Assembly: GCF_029714405.1 (NCBI RefSeq) | Contig: NZ_CP121650.1 | Coordinates: forward strand, 3,353,001-3,417,000 | Source: Bradyrhizobium sp. CB82 | GTDB taxonomy: Bacteria; Pseudomonadota; Alphaproteobacteria; Rhizobiales; Xanthobacteraceae | Direction: 5' to 3' | Length of the DNA: 64,000 nucleotides | Shown here: piece by piece, positions 17,069 to 25,697 of the stretch | Numbering within the stretch: the first letter of the stretch is position 1 | Layout: the number at the start of each line of letters is the position of its first letter | Position numbers and translations under genes: made by a program | The notes under the pieces: generated by a model | What the model was told of the DNA's origin: nothing | The model's input: the letters and a program-made list of their open reading frames with translations, nothing else | The model's database searches: none

Positions 17069-17833
17069 TCAGAAAGGCAGCAGCACGTCCATCACTTGCT
17101 GGCCGTAGCGCGGCTGTTGCACGTCGGTGATCTGGCCGCGGCCGCCATAGGCGATGCGGGCCTGGGCGATCTTGCTGGAGTCGATGGTGTTGTCGCTCTG
17201 GATGTCCTCGGGCCGAACGATGCCGGCGACAACCAGCTCGCGGATCTCGTAATTGACGCGGATCTCCTGCTTGCCTTCAACGACCAAGTTGCCGTTGGGC
17301 AGCACCTGCGTGACCACGGCGGCGACGTTGGTCTGCAAGGCTTCCTGGCGCTGGACCGAGCCCTTGCCGTCGGCGGAGGACGTTGAATCGGTGGTGAGGA
17401 TACGGCCGGGCAGGACTTTTAGCGGCTGCGTCACCGTCTTGCTACCGATGAAATCGGTGATCCCCGAATCCTCCTTACTGGTACGGCTGCGCTGGGTTTC
17501 GTTGGCGATGTTGGCCTTGTCCGTGAAGTTGACCGTCACCGTCAGGAGGTCGCCGACCTGATGAGCGCGCTGGTCCTTGAAGAAGGCGCGGCTGCCGTTG
17601 CGCCACAGCGAGTTCGGATTGTAGGAGGCGACTTCCGGCTTCGGCATCGGCATCTGCACCGGCCTGTAGCCGGGCTGCGTCGTCGGATTGTCGATCGCGG
17701 ACAGTTTCGGCTGTTCGCCGATCTGCGACAGGCGGTCGATCGAGGAGCACCCGCTCGCAAAGACGAAGGTTGCGAGCAGCGTGCCGGAGAGGGCGATACG
17801 ACGAAGACGGGCCGCGGAACTGAACTTGGACAT
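17069..17833 (-). CDS. flgH: Flagellar L-ring lipoprotein FlgH
   Basis: 254 aa. Lipoprotein signal peptide with lipobox FASGC (Cys29), then the FlgH core: NSLWRNGSRAFFKDQRAHQV, GDLLTVTVNFTDKANIANET, a central NGNLVVEGKQEIRVNYEIRE and the C-terminal RIAYGGRGQITDVQQPRYGQ. Forms the outer-membrane L ring. Last gene of flgF-flgG-flgA-flgH; 3 bp after flgA. Confidence 0.96.
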   Translation of the reverse strand: MSKFSSAARLRRIALSGTLLATFVFASGCSSIDRLSQIGEQPKLSAIDNPTTQPGYRPVQMPMPKPEVASYNPNSLWRNGSRAFFKDQRAHQVGDLLTVTVNFTDKANIANETQRSRTSKEDSGITDFIGSKTVTQPLKVLPGRILTTDSTSSADGKGSVQRQEALQTNVAAVVTQVLPNGNLVVEGKQEIRVNYEIRELVVAGIVRPEDIQSDNTIDSSKIAQARIAYGGRGQITDVQQPRYGQQVMDVLLPF

Positions 17834-17836
17834 GAC

Positions 17837-18940
17837 TTACTCTGACTTGGCTTGTGCTTGCGCGATCTGGGTTGGCGAAACGGGGGCCTGGATCAGGCTT
17901 TGGGCGAGGGCGGCCGCTGCGGGCGTCTCCTCGCGCCTGGACGAGGTCTGTTCGACTGCGGGGGCGGCCGGCGCGGATTGGCTGGCGCCCTGGATCGTGA
18001 CCTGGCCGCGGCCGGTGACGACGCCCTGGAGCGTGCGCTTGGATTGCACGTTGAGGACGGAGACGGTGTCGCCTTCGGAGCCGCTATCGACCGCCTTGCC
18101 CCGGGTCGTGAGATAGAGGCCCGGCACCTGGTAGATGATGGTGACGTTCTGGTCGCGCTGGACGAGGTCGGGCTTTGCGATGTCGGCGACGCGGATCGGG
18201 GTCCCCGCCCGCATCGGATGACGGAGCTGCATGCCGACCGCGCGCTCGCGCGAGGCCGCTTCGCCCGGAACGTCCGCCTTCGGGCGTCGCTCCAGCGCGA
18301 CGTCGGACGATTTCAGCAACTCGGTGCGGTCGATGTCGCGGGTCAGCACGGCGACCTCCACGCTCTCGATCGCGGTGCCGGTGAGGCGCAGCCTGGCCGG
18401 CGCGAGGCTGTTCTCATTGTTGATCTCGAAGCTCAGGTCGAAGCGGCCGCTGCGCGCGTCGTAGCGCGTGGCGATCGCCTGGAGCGCGCCGGTGTTGGAG
18501 GCGTCCAGCCGCACGTCGGAGACGCCGCGGTCGAAAGTGACGGTGATGTTGGCGGCGTCTCCAAGGCCGAAGCGGCGCTCGAGCGCGGAGGCGACTGCGA
18601 GCTCGAGATCCTTGTTGGTAATGGTGCGCGCGAGCCGCGTGACCGTGACCTCCTTGAGGTCGCCGGTCATCACGCCGATCACCTGCTTGGCGCGCAGTAC
18701 GCTCAGTACCTGCGCGACGGGCAGCGCGCCGGTGGTGCCGAGATCGGGCGAGCGATAGACCGGGATCTGCGCGGCGGAGCCCGCATTGTCGATGAGGTCG
18801 CCGACCCGCACCACGTCGGAGGTGACGGTGATGCTGGCGCGCAGCATCGGCGGGGCGATGCCGTCTTCGGCGGCATATGCTGGCACGGACAGCGCGAGCA
18901 GGGCGGCGAGGGCAGTGATGGTCTTGCGCATCATCGTCAT
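17837..18940 (-). CDS. flgA: Flagellar P-ring assembly chaperone FlgA
   Basis: 367 aa. Signal peptide (1-24, ALLALSVPAYA), an extended N-terminal region (ITVTSDVVRVGDLIDNAGSA) and the C-terminal SAF/ChapFlgA domain (LKSSDVALERRPKADV; LRHPMRAGTPIRVADIAKPD; VTIIYQVPGLYLTTRGKAVD; VLNVQSKRTLQGVVTGRGQV). Longer than enteric FlgA (about 220 aa), as in other Bradyrhizobiaceae. Needed in the periplasm for FlgI polymerisation. Only 3 bp separate it from flgG and from flgH. Confidence 0.94.
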   Translation of the reverse strand: MTMMRKTITALAALLALSVPAYAAEDGIAPPMLRASITVTSDVVRVGDLIDNAGSAAQIPVYRSPDLGTTGALPVAQVLSVLRAKQVIGVMTGDLKEVTVTRLARTITNKDLELAVASALERRFGLGDAANITVTFDRGVSDVRLDASNTGALQAIATRYDARSGRFDLSFEINNENSLAPARLRLTGTAIESVEVAVLTRDIDRTELLKSSDVALERRPKADVPGEAASRERAVGMQLRHPMRAGTPIRVADIAKPDLVQRDQNVTIIYQVPGLYLTTRGKAVDSGSEGDTVSVLNVQSKRTLQGVVTGRGQVTIQGASQSAPAAPAVEQTSSRREETPAAAALAQSLIQAPVSPTQIAQAQAKSE

Positions 18941-18943
18941 TCC

Positions 18944-19732
18944 CTAGCGGAACAGGGCCGTCGTGGATTGCATCATCTGGTCGGCGGCGCTGATCACCTT
19001 GGCGTTCATCTCGTAGGCGCGCTGCGCGGCGATCAGGTCGCTCATTTCCGAGACCACGTCGACATTGGCCTGTTCGAGGCTGCCCTGCGTGATCGTGCCA
19101 TAGCCTTGGGAGCTCGCAGTGCCGTCCTGCGGCGCGCCGGAGGAGGGTGTCTCAGTGAACTGGTTGCTGCCGACCGGCTGGAGGCCCGCCTTGTTGATGA
19201 AGCGCGTCAGCGAGAGTTGGCCGATGACGCTCGAAGTCGACGAGCCCGGCAGCGTCACCGAGACCTGGCCCTGCACGTTGACGGTAAGGCCCGAGGCGTT
19301 GTTCGGGATCGTGATGGTCGGCTGCACCGGGTTGCCCTGCGCGGTGACGATGCGACCCTGGTTGTCCATCTGGAAGGTGCCGTCGCGGGTGTACTGGAAG
19401 GTCCCGTCAGGCATCAGGATCTTGAAGAAACCTTCGCCCGAGACTGCCAGATCGAGATCGTTGCCGGTCTGCGACAGCGTACCCTGCGTCATGCTGCGCG
19501 GTGTGCCGACCGTCTTGACGCCGCCGCCGATGTCGACGCCGATCGGCAGGATGGTGCCCTGGTCGGACGACTGCGCGCCGACGCGGCGGATGTGCTCGTA
19601 GATCAAATCCTGGAACGCCGCGGTCTGTTTCTTGAAGCCGGTGGTGCGCAGGTTCGCGATGTTGTTGGAAATGACCTGCACGTTGAGTTCCTGTGCCGCC
19701 ATTCCGGTCGCAGCGGTGTGAAGCGCTTGCAT
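18944..19732 (-). CDS. flgG: Flagellar distal rod protein FlgG
   Basis: 262 aa, family length. N-terminal rod motif MAAQELNVQVISNNIANLRT with ANxxT-type ending, central SGEGFFKILMPDGTFQYTRD, and the C-terminal LEQANVDVVSEMSDLIAAQR with YEMNAKVISAADQMM. The distal rod connects to the hook. Second gene of the flgF-flgG-flgA-flgH operon. Confidence 0.97.
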   Translation of the reverse strand: MQALHTAATGMAAQELNVQVISNNIANLRTTGFKKQTAAFQDLIYEHIRRVGAQSSDQGTILPIGVDIGGGVKTVGTPRSMTQGTLSQTGNDLDLAVSGEGFFKILMPDGTFQYTRDGTFQMDNQGRIVTAQGNPVQPTITIPNNASGLTVNVQGQVSVTLPGSSTSSVIGQLSLTRFINKAGLQPVGSNQFTETPSSGAPQDGTASSQGYGTITQGSLEQANVDVVSEMSDLIAAQRAYEMNAKVISAADQMMQSTTALFR

Positions 19733-19753
19733 GTCAATCGTCTCCTGATGGCG

Positions 19754-20515
19754 TTACGCTGGAACGTCGGCGAGCTTCTCGATCGCCGATTTGTGCATGT
19801 CGCTCTGCTGCTGCAGCAGGTTGGCGACCTGGGTGTACATCCGCATCACCTCGACCATGCGGCTCATCTCACCGACCGCGTTCACGTTCGACTTCTCGAT
19901 GTAGCCCTGGCGCACGGTTGACTTGGCGTCGGCCTGCTGGTTCGCGGAACCCTGGGCGTAGAGATTGGCCCCCTGCTTGGCGAGCTTCTGCGGATCGTCG
20001 AAGGCGACCATGCGGATCTTGCCGCGGATGGAGTCCGTACGGGCGGTGCCCTCGAGCACTGTCACCGTGCCGTCGGGCGCGACGTTGATGTCGTGGTCGG
20101 TCGGCTGGAAGGTGATCGGGCCGGCATTGCCGAGCACGAGGTTGCCGTCCGAGGTGACGAGCTGGCCCTGGTTGTTGAGCGAAAACTTGCCGTCGCGGGT
20201 GTAGCGCTCGCCGTCGGCCGTCTGCACCGCGAAATAGGAATTGCCGTCGACCGCGAGGTCGAGCGGGTTCTTGGTCTCCTCCATCGGGCCCTGGCCGACG
20301 TCGCGGAAGGTGCCGCGGTCCTGCACATAGGAGATCCGGCGATCGGAGCCGACGAAATTGTCCTCATGCGCGCCGGAGTTGAGGAATTCCTCAAAAAGCG
20401 TGCGATCGGCCTTGAAGCCGTTGGTGTTGGCATTGGCGACGTTGTTGGCGATGACATCCATCTGCCGCTCCAACGTCATCTGCCGCGATAAACCGACCAG
20501 AAGCGCGTTCTGCAT
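19754..20515 (-). CDS. flgF: Flagellar proximal rod protein FlgF
   Basis: 253 aa from ATG 20515, chosen because MQNALLVGLSRQMTLERQMD is the family start and AGGGGAG lies upstream. The open frame continues 43 codons further without homology. ANNVANANTNGFKADRTLFE, DGNSYFAVQTADGERYTRDG and C-terminal VRQGYIEKSNVNAVGEMSRM identify FlgF. First gene of the operon; 21 bp before flgG; divergent from fliL. Confidence 0.95.
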   Translation of the reverse strand: MQNALLVGLSRQMTLERQMDVIANNVANANTNGFKADRTLFEEFLNSGAHEDNFVGSDRRISYVQDRGTFRDVGQGPMEETKNPLDLAVDGNSYFAVQTADGERYTRDGKFSLNNQGQLVTSDGNLVLGNAGPITFQPTDHDINVAPDGTVTVLEGTARTDSIRGKIRMVAFDDPQKLAKQGANLYAQGSANQQADAKSTVRQGYIEKSNVNAVGEMSRMVEVMRMYTQVANLLQQQSDMHKSAIEKLADVPA

Positions 20516-20705
20516 CGGATGGTTCTCCCCTGTGGAGGTCCTGCTTCGCCGCTCTCCCAAGCGTCTTGGCCGACCCGTCGATGAGACCTTCGGGCTCTCC
20601 CAATCCGTCCGGTCTCGGCCTTTCCTCAGCGAAACCCGTGCCAACGCAGAAAATGACGTATTTGCAGTCGCTTAGGTGTTCGGCGGGGGTGAGCGAGGAG
20701 CGGCA

Positions 20706-20780
20706 GAAAGGTTCTGTTGACCATGTTTGCCCGGCAGATTTTTCCTAGCGCGGGGGCAATCGAAAGGTTCTGTTAACCAT
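20706..20780. promoter_or_regulatory. Direct repeat GAAAGGTTCTGTTRACCAT in the flgF-fliL intergenic region
   Basis: Two 19-bp copies, 20706-20724 and 20762-20780, differing at one base, with start-to-start spacing of 56 bp. The second ends in TTAACCAT, the half-site seen in the CtrA-like boxes elsewhere in the window; the first has TTGACCAT. Candidate binding sites controlling the divergent flgF and fliL operons. The rest of 20516-20903 shows no gene. Confidence 0.5.
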
Positions 20781-20903
20781 CATTACCGTAGCGTTTGCAG
20801 CTATGAGGAGCGCGTTGCGCGCTGGGGCATTTTGTATCGCGTCATTGGCCGACCAGGGGGCTTCGCTCTCTCAGACCCTTTATAGTGAGCGAGCGCGGCG
20901 ACC

Positions 20904-21404
20904 ATGGCAGAGAATGAAGCGGAAGGCGGCGCAGCCACCGAAGGCGCCGAAGCGGCCCCGCCGAAGAACAAGCTCAAGCTCATCATCATCGCTGTCGCCG
21001 TGCTCGCCGTTCTCGGCGGCGGTGCGGCGACCTGGTTCTTCTTCTTCCGTCACGGCGATGACGAGCACCATGCCGAGGCAGCGCCGCCGCCGAAGCCACC
21101 GGCCTTCGTCGACGTGCCCGACATGATGGTCAACCTCGCCGGCGCGCCCGGCGAGCGCGTGCAATATCTGCGGCTGAAGATCGTGCTCGAGTTGAAGGAA
21201 GAGAAGCAGATCGAGGCGATCAAGCCGACGATGCCGCGAGTCACCGACATCTTCCAGACCTATGTACGGGAACTGCGCCCCTCCGACCTCAACGGCTCGG
21301 CCGGCATCTTCCGCCTCAAGGAAGAGCTGACCAAGCGCGTCAACGCGGCGGTCGCGCCGATCCAGGTCAGCGCGGTGCTGTTCAAGGAAGTCATGGTGCA
21401 GTGA
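20904..21404 (+). CDS. fliL: Flagellar basal body-associated protein FliL
   Basis: 166 aa. Cytoplasmic Ala/Glu-rich N-terminus, one transmembrane helix (about 25-48, KLKLIIIAVAVLAVLGGGAA), and a periplasmic FliL domain with MMVNLAGAPGERVQYLRLKI and a C-terminal VSAVLFKEVMVQ. FliL supports stator function and torque. First gene of fliL-fliM-DUF6468-motE, 18 bp before fliM. Confidence 0.93.
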   Translation: MAENEAEGGAATEGAEAAPPKNKLKLIIIAVAVLAVLGGGAATWFFFFRHGDDEHHAEAAPPPKPPAFVDVPDMMVNLAGAPGERVQYLRLKIVLELKEEKQIEAIKPTMPRVTDIFQTYVRELRPSDLNGSAGIFRLKEELTKRVNAAVAPIQVSAVLFKEVMVQ

Positions 21405-21422
21405 GGGTGATGGGCTAGCGCC

Positions 21423-22625
21423 ATGGCGGGCAACGATCCAGTCGACCAAGATGCCATAGCCGCCCAATGGGAGGCCTCGCTCGATTCTGAGGATCCCGCG
21501 GAGGCCGCGAAGGCTGCTGCCGAGAATGAATTGTCGGAGACCATGGCCCTGCAATGGGCGGCCATGGTCGAAGACGGCAGCCGCGATCTCGGCAATGGCA
21601 AGAACTCGGGCGAGCGCGTGCTGTCGCAGGAGGAGATCGACAATCTCCTCGGCTTCACCGTCGGCGACGTCACCCTCGACGACCATTCCGGCATTCGCGC
21701 GATCATCGATTCGGCGATGGTCTCCTACGAGCGTCTGCCGATGCTCGAAATCGTCTTCGACCGCCTGGTGCGGTTGCTGACGACCTCCTTGCGCAACTTC
21801 ACCTCCGACAACGTCGAAGTCTCGCTCGACCGCATCACCTCGGTGCGTTTCGGCGACTACATGAACTCGATCCCACTGCCGGCCGTGCTCTCGGTGTTCA
21901 AGGCCGAGGAGTGGGAAAACTTCGGCATGGCGACGGTCGACTCCAACCTGATCTACTCGATGATCGACGTGCTGCTCGGCGGCCGCCGCGGTACGAGCCA
22001 GCTGCGCATCGAGGGCCGGCCCTACACCACGATCGAGACCGAGCTGGTCAAGCGGCTGGTCGAGGTGGTGCTGGCTGACGCCGAGCAGGCGTTCCGGCCA
22101 CTGTCGCCGGTGACCTTCACGATCGACCGGCTCGAGACCAATCCGCGCTTTGCCGCGATCAGCCGTCCGGCCAACGCCGCGATCCTGGTGCGCCTACGCA
22201 TCGACATGGAAGACCGCGGCGGCAATATCGAATTGCTGCTGCCCTATGCGACCATCGAACCGATCCGCGGCGTGCTGCTGCAGATGTTCATGGGCGAGAA
22301 GTTCGGCCGCGACCCGATCTGGGAAGGCCACTTCGCCACCGAGATCGTGCAGGCCGAGATCGCGGTCGACGCGGTGCTTTACGAGGCCGACATCCCGCTC
22401 AAGCAACTGATGCGGCTCAAGGTCGGCGACACGCTGCCGCTGGACATGCGCGCGGATACCAACGTGACCGTCCGCTGCGGCAGCGTCACGCTGACGGAAG
22501 GGCGGATGGGACGCGTCGGCGACCGCGTCGCGATCCGCGTGACGAAACCCCTGCGCAAGCCAGGCACGACACTTGCGATGTTCGAGAAGGTCGACGAGCA
22601 GAACAAGATGATGGAGGCACCATGA
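21423..22625 (+). CDS. fliM: Flagellar motor switch protein FliM
   Basis: 400 aa. The CheY-binding motif, normally at the extreme N-terminus, is at residues 68-77 (SQEEIDNLLG), after a 65-residue Ala/Glu-rich extension containing two AAQW/ALQW-type elements. The middle domain (LPMLEIVFDRLVRLLTTSLR; VLSVFKAEEWENFGMATVDS; VDVLLGGRRG-like IDVLLGGRRGTSQ) and the SpoA C-terminal domain (KQLMRLKVGDTLPLDM) are complete. Part of the C-ring. Its stop overlaps the next start by 4 bp (ATGA). Confidence 0.96.
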   Translation: MAGNDPVDQDAIAAQWEASLDSEDPAEAAKAAAENELSETMALQWAAMVEDGSRDLGNGKNSGERVLSQEEIDNLLGFTVGDVTLDDHSGIRAIIDSAMVSYERLPMLEIVFDRLVRLLTTSLRNFTSDNVEVSLDRITSVRFGDYMNSIPLPAVLSVFKAEEWENFGMATVDSNLIYSMIDVLLGGRRGTSQLRIEGRPYTTIETELVKRLVEVVLADAEQAFRPLSPVTFTIDRLETNPRFAAISRPANAAILVRLRIDMEDRGGNIELLLPYATIEPIRGVLLQMFMGEKFGRDPIWEGHFATEIVQAEIAVDAVLYEADIPLKQLMRLKVGDTLPLDMRADTNVTVRCGSVTLTEGRMGRVGDRVAIRVTKPLRKPGTTLAMFEKVDEQNKMMEAP

Positions 22626-23068
22626 ACCACTCCTTAGGCATGGCGATCGAGACCCTGGTCGCAATCCTCCTGATGCTGACGATCGGCTACTGCATTCTGC
22701 TCAACAAGCGGCTGACCCGCTTGAAGGCGGACGAGCATTCGTTGAAAGCCGTCATCGCCGAGCTGATCACAGCGACCGAGATCGCCGAGCGCGCGATCGG
22801 CGGGCTGAAGCTCGCTGTCCGCGATGTCAACGAAAATCTCGGCAGCCAGCTCGCCGCGGCAACGCAGATGTCCGACCAGCTCTATCGTCAGCTCGGGGAG
22901 GCCGACAACGTAGTGCGGCGCCTGTCCAAGATCGCCATCGCCGCGCGCCCCGCGACGAATCCGGAAGCTGCCGCAGCCCCGGTCGCCAAGCCCTCGGCGG
23001 CGAAGGCGGTGGCGGCGGCCGCCGAAGCGTTCTCCGAGCGCAGAAGGTCCAACGGACTTGCCGCATAA
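22622..23068 (+). CDS. DUF6468-type membrane protein of the flagellar operon
   Basis: 148 aa. A single N-terminal transmembrane helix (residues 6-27, GMAIETLVAILLMLTIGYCI) is followed by a predicted coiled-coil region (RLTRLKADEHSLKAVIAELI ... LGSQLAAATQMSDQLYRQLG) and an Ala-rich tail. This architecture and the place between fliM and motE fit the DUF6468 family found in alphaproteobacterial flagellar operons. Function unknown; likely basal-body or stator associated. Overlaps fliM by 4 bp. Confidence 0.82.
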   Translation: MNHSLGMAIETLVAILLMLTIGYCILLNKRLTRLKADEHSLKAVIAELITATEIAERAIGGLKLAVRDVNENLGSQLAAATQMSDQLYRQLGEADNVVRRLSKIAIAARPATNPEAAAAPVAKPSAAKAVAAAAEAFSERRRSNGLAA

Positions 23069-23077
23069 AGTCGCTGC

Positions 23078-23851
23078 ATGAAATCCTTTCGTAACATCCG
23101 CGTCATTCCTGTCGTACTGATCGCAGTCGCCACCCTCGCCACGCTGAAGGTCGCCGGCCTCGTGATCAATGGCGGCTATGTATTCGACTACCAGCCGAAC
23201 CCGACCAAGAAATCCTGGGCGCAGGAGAACCTCAACTTCCCGACCGGCCGCGAAGACCCCGACATCACCGGCTCGACGCACGGGGCGCCGAAGGAGGCTT
23301 CCAAGGAAGACGCGCCGAAGCCGGCCGCGCCCGAGACCAAGCCCGAAGGCCAGGTGATCAAGCCGGAAGAACCCCGCGAGCAGACTTCGCCCGCCGAGCG
23401 CGCGATTTTGGAGCGCTTGCAGAACCGTCGCCAGGAGCTGGAAGCGCGCCAGCGCGAAATCGACATTCGCGAGAGCCTGTTGAAGGCGGCCGAGAAGCGC
23501 ATCGAGTCCAAGGTCGAGGAGATGAAGGCGGTGGAGTCCCGTATTTCAACCACCGCGGCCGAGCAGAAGGCGGCGGAAGCTCAGCGCCTCAAGGGGCTCG
23601 TGACCATGTATGAGGGCATGAAGCCCAAGGACGCCGCGCGGGTGTTCGACCGCCTGGAGATGGGCGTGCTGATCGAGATCGCGACGCAGATCGCGCCGCG
23701 CAAGATGTCCGATATCATGGGGTTGATGCAGCCCGAGGCCGCCGAGCGGCTGACCGTCGAGATGGCGCGCCGGGCCGGCAGTGGCGGGGACCGCTCCGCC
23801 GATGCCGACCTCCCCAAGATCGAGGGCCGCCCGACCCAAAAGCCCAATTGA
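23078..23851 (+). CDS. motE: MotE-like flagellar chaperone (MgtE N-domain-like)
   Basis: 257 aa. N-terminal membrane anchor (8-30, VIPVVLIAVATLATLKVAGL), Pro/Lys/Glu-rich linker (50-105), coiled coil (110-165, LERLQNRRQELEARQREIDI) and the C-terminal MgtE-N-like fold: LVTMYEGMKPKDAARVFDRL, IATQIAPRKMSDIMGLMQPE. In Sinorhizobium MotE is the periplasmic chaperone of MotC; the same fold occurs at the end of FliG and in FliK-related proteins. Last gene of the fliL operon, 9 bp after DUF6468. Confidence 0.82.
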   Translation: MKSFRNIRVIPVVLIAVATLATLKVAGLVINGGYVFDYQPNPTKKSWAQENLNFPTGREDPDITGSTHGAPKEASKEDAPKPAAPETKPEGQVIKPEEPREQTSPAERAILERLQNRRQELEARQREIDIRESLLKAAEKRIESKVEEMKAVESRISTTAAEQKAAEAQRLKGLVTMYEGMKPKDAARVFDRLEMGVLIEIATQIAPRKMSDIMGLMQPEAAERLTVEMARRAGSGGDRSADADLPKIEGRPTQKPN

Positions 23852-23981
23852 AAACCAGCCAAAGACACCCGCGGCACTGAGCCTCGGGGCATGCGGTATC
23901 CCGCTATGCTGACGTCACGATTTGTGCAGTGCGGCGTCTGACTGCAATGATGAATTAAGCCGCCGATAATATCTGCCGATC

Positions 23982-24122
23982 ATGCTTCTCGCCATGAGAG
24001 TTGCGATGGCTACATTTGTTGCTCTCCTCGCCCTTCATTTCGTGGATGAGCAGCTTTTCGGCGCCCGGTACACCCGAGGCGCAACGGCAATGTTGTCTCA
24101 GATCATGAGGACGTTCGGCTAG
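23982..24122 (+). CDS. Small membrane-anchored protein of 46 aa
   Basis: MLLAMRVAMATFVALLALHF followed by VDEQLFGARYTRGATAMLSQ and IMRTFG. A hydrophobic N-terminal helix (5-20) followed by a polar, slightly amphipathic tail. The shape and the VDEQ(L/F)F.ARYTR.A motif fit a small-protein family I believe is common in Bradyrhizobium; function unknown. ATGs at codons 1, 5 and 9 are possible starts. The codon use is like coding DNA of the window. Confidence 0.6.
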   Translation: MLLAMRVAMATFVALLALHFVDEQLFGARYTRGATAMLSQIMRTFG

Positions 24123-24146
24123 GTGCGGAGGCGGCCTGCACCGCCT

Positions 24147-24401
24147 CTAATTCGCGAGCCGACGGTGCCCTCTGCGATCGGCGACATTGCCCGCGGACGA
24201 GTCGTGCCATTTTCCGACGGGAATTGGCATGCCGCATTTTTGCTTGACCAGCGCCGCCTTGGTGAAACGTGTCACAAGATGCAGAGTGCTGTGGCAACAG
24301 GAGCACTCATAAACCTTCAGAACATATCCCCTGGCGATTGGAACGAGAGCAACGAGTGCTCGTGCCCTGCTACACAGAATGCAATTGGCTTCCCCGTGCA
24401 T
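24147..24401 (-). CDS. Small zinc-ribbon-like protein of unknown function
   Basis: 84 aa from ATG 24401 (GTG at 24416 also possible). Contains two CxxC pairs, CILC near residue 7 and CSCC near 33-36, separated by about 25 residues: ANCILCSRARALVALVPIAR, YVLKVYECSCCHSTLHLV. This spacing fits a small zinc ribbon. The C-terminal part is basic. A GGGGGG tract lies 9 bp upstream. Isolated gene in an accessory, lower-GC stretch. Confidence 0.5.
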   Translation of the reverse strand: MHGEANCILCSRARALVALVPIARGYVLKVYECSCCHSTLHLVTRFTKAALVKQKCGMPIPVGKWHDSSAGNVADRRGHRRLAN

Positions 24402-24681
24402 CGATCGAGCCCCCACTGACCAATCGAATTCGGATCGTCACGACGCTACTCATTCTGAGTCGTGCATTGCTTGCAACACCTCATGGGTTGAGCTGGAGCA
24501 CTCGGCAACCAACCTTGTGCCGGATGAAGTGCCCAGCTTCGCGTGTCGGCTGTGGCCGAACGGAGCTTCAGCTTATGAACGTGCGATGAGTTGACGCGTG
24601 CAAATGTGAGGTGCACGACACTCGCGCCGAACGGTTCGTTCTAGTTTTGGTCATTCGCAATCAGCAGCGCGGGAGGAAGCT

Positions 24682-24888
24682 ATGAACTACGCGTCCGTAG
24701 CAGAGCGCGCAATTGAGGCCGTGAACGACGCTGTGAATCGCCTGCTCATTCTCGCGATGACATCCGCCTGGACGACGACGTTGGACCATCAGCACGCGTT
24801 GCCGACGTCTGAGGAGGATTGTGACGTTGACGAATGCTCGGATCAGGAGAGTTCCCTTGGGGCAGATTTGACCAAGAGGCAGCACTGA
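24682..24888 (+). CDS. Possible small acidic protein
   Basis: 68 aa; begins MNYASVAERAIEAVNDAVNR, then an acidic Cys-containing tail (EEDCDVDECSDQESS). GGAGG lies 5 bp before the ATG, which is the main support. No family recognised. 24402-24681 and 24889-24982 around it show nothing convincing. Confidence 0.35.
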   Translation: MNYASVAERAIEAVNDAVNRLLILAMTSAWTTTLDHQHALPTSEEDCDVDECSDQESSLGADLTKRQH

Positions 24889-24982
24889 GAGCCGGCTCGC
24901 GTGCGGAAGTTTCCGCGCAACACGCGAAGTCGTCGAGCACTGAAGTTAGGCCCGGTGCCATCCAGCTTGCAGCTTGCAGCCG

Positions 24983-25342
24983 TCAGCGGTCTCCGATCCG
25001 AGCGCGCCAACGGGCGTCGAACGTATCGAGCTGCTTAGCGGCCGAGGCTTGTGCGTCCAATCGATTAGTCGACCTTGGCGCCACGGCGCTTGTAATGTCC
25101 GCGGCGGCATTTGCTTGCTTGGACTCGCCTTTCGGCCACTCGAGCAACGATTTGTCGAGCATGGGCTTGCCCTCGTACCAGCATTTCCGCCCATCAATAA
25201 TGCGATAGGACCACCAGTGCCCCCGTGTAGCCGATGGGGCCGCGCTGCTGCATTGTTGCTTTGCCACGGCGTCGGATATCTCGATCGGCAACAGCGCACC
25301 GGCGCACGCCGCGAGGGCGATCGATCGAAGCCGGTTCTTCAT
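24983..25342 (-). CDS. Secreted protein of unknown function
   Basis: 119 aa. Signal peptide (1-27, KNRLRSIALAACAGALLPIE) and a compact motif RGHWWSYRIIDGRKCWYEGK followed by PMLDKSLLEWP. The W-W-x-Y-R-x-I-D-G-R-K-C-W-Y-E-G pattern recurs in short exported proteins of Bradyrhizobium as far as I can tell; no function is known to me. Its ATG overlaps the stop of the upstream 61-aa gene by 4 bp, so the two are probably co-expressed. Confidence 0.65.
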   Translation of the reverse strand: MKNRLRSIALAACAGALLPIEISDAVAKQQCSSAAPSATRGHWWSYRIIDGRKCWYEGKPMLDKSLLEWPKGESKQANAAADITSAVAPRSTNRLDAQASAAKQLDTFDARWRARIGDR

Positions 25343-25524
25343 TGGTCTGCACGAGAATTGCTTCGCTGCAATCGATTTACAGCGACGACCAGGTCAGGAC
25401 GTTCGAGAATTTCGATCAGCTTGTCGAGAGTACGTTCGATACTCTGAGGTCGAGGTTGAAAGTAATCCTCGAGAATCGATTGCGCCTCGCTAATCGCATT
25501 GAGTGCCAATTGTTGATCGGTCAT
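25339..25524 (-). CDS. Small helical protein, 61 aa
   Basis: MTDQQLALNAISEAQSILED followed by a RTLDKLIEILERPDLVVAVN helix. Overlaps the downstream exported-protein gene by 4 bp (ATGA), which supports translation of both. No family recognised. The 25525-25697 stretch upstream is AT-richer than the surroundings and has no visible gene. Confidence 0.5.
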   Translation of the reverse strand: MTDQQLALNAISEAQSILEDYFQPRPQSIERTLDKLIEILERPDLVVAVNRLQRSNSRADQ

Positions 25525-25697
25525 ATGTTCTTACCCATCCACAAATTACGCCCAGCTGGGATGGCAGAAAGAAATCAAGACGCTTTTGGGGAATATTCAC
25601 GCTATTCTTTGATCTTCGATCAAATTTTGTTTCAATATGGAACCACGGGGGAGATCTGCCACCCGGAAATCGCGCATGAACGTGGGGATCTGTTTCT

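Noticed and set aside
17852..19921. Plus-strand open frame of 689 codons opposite flgA, flgG and flgF
   Set aside because: Low-complexity Arg/Asp/His/Leu translation, antisense to three clear flagellar genes.
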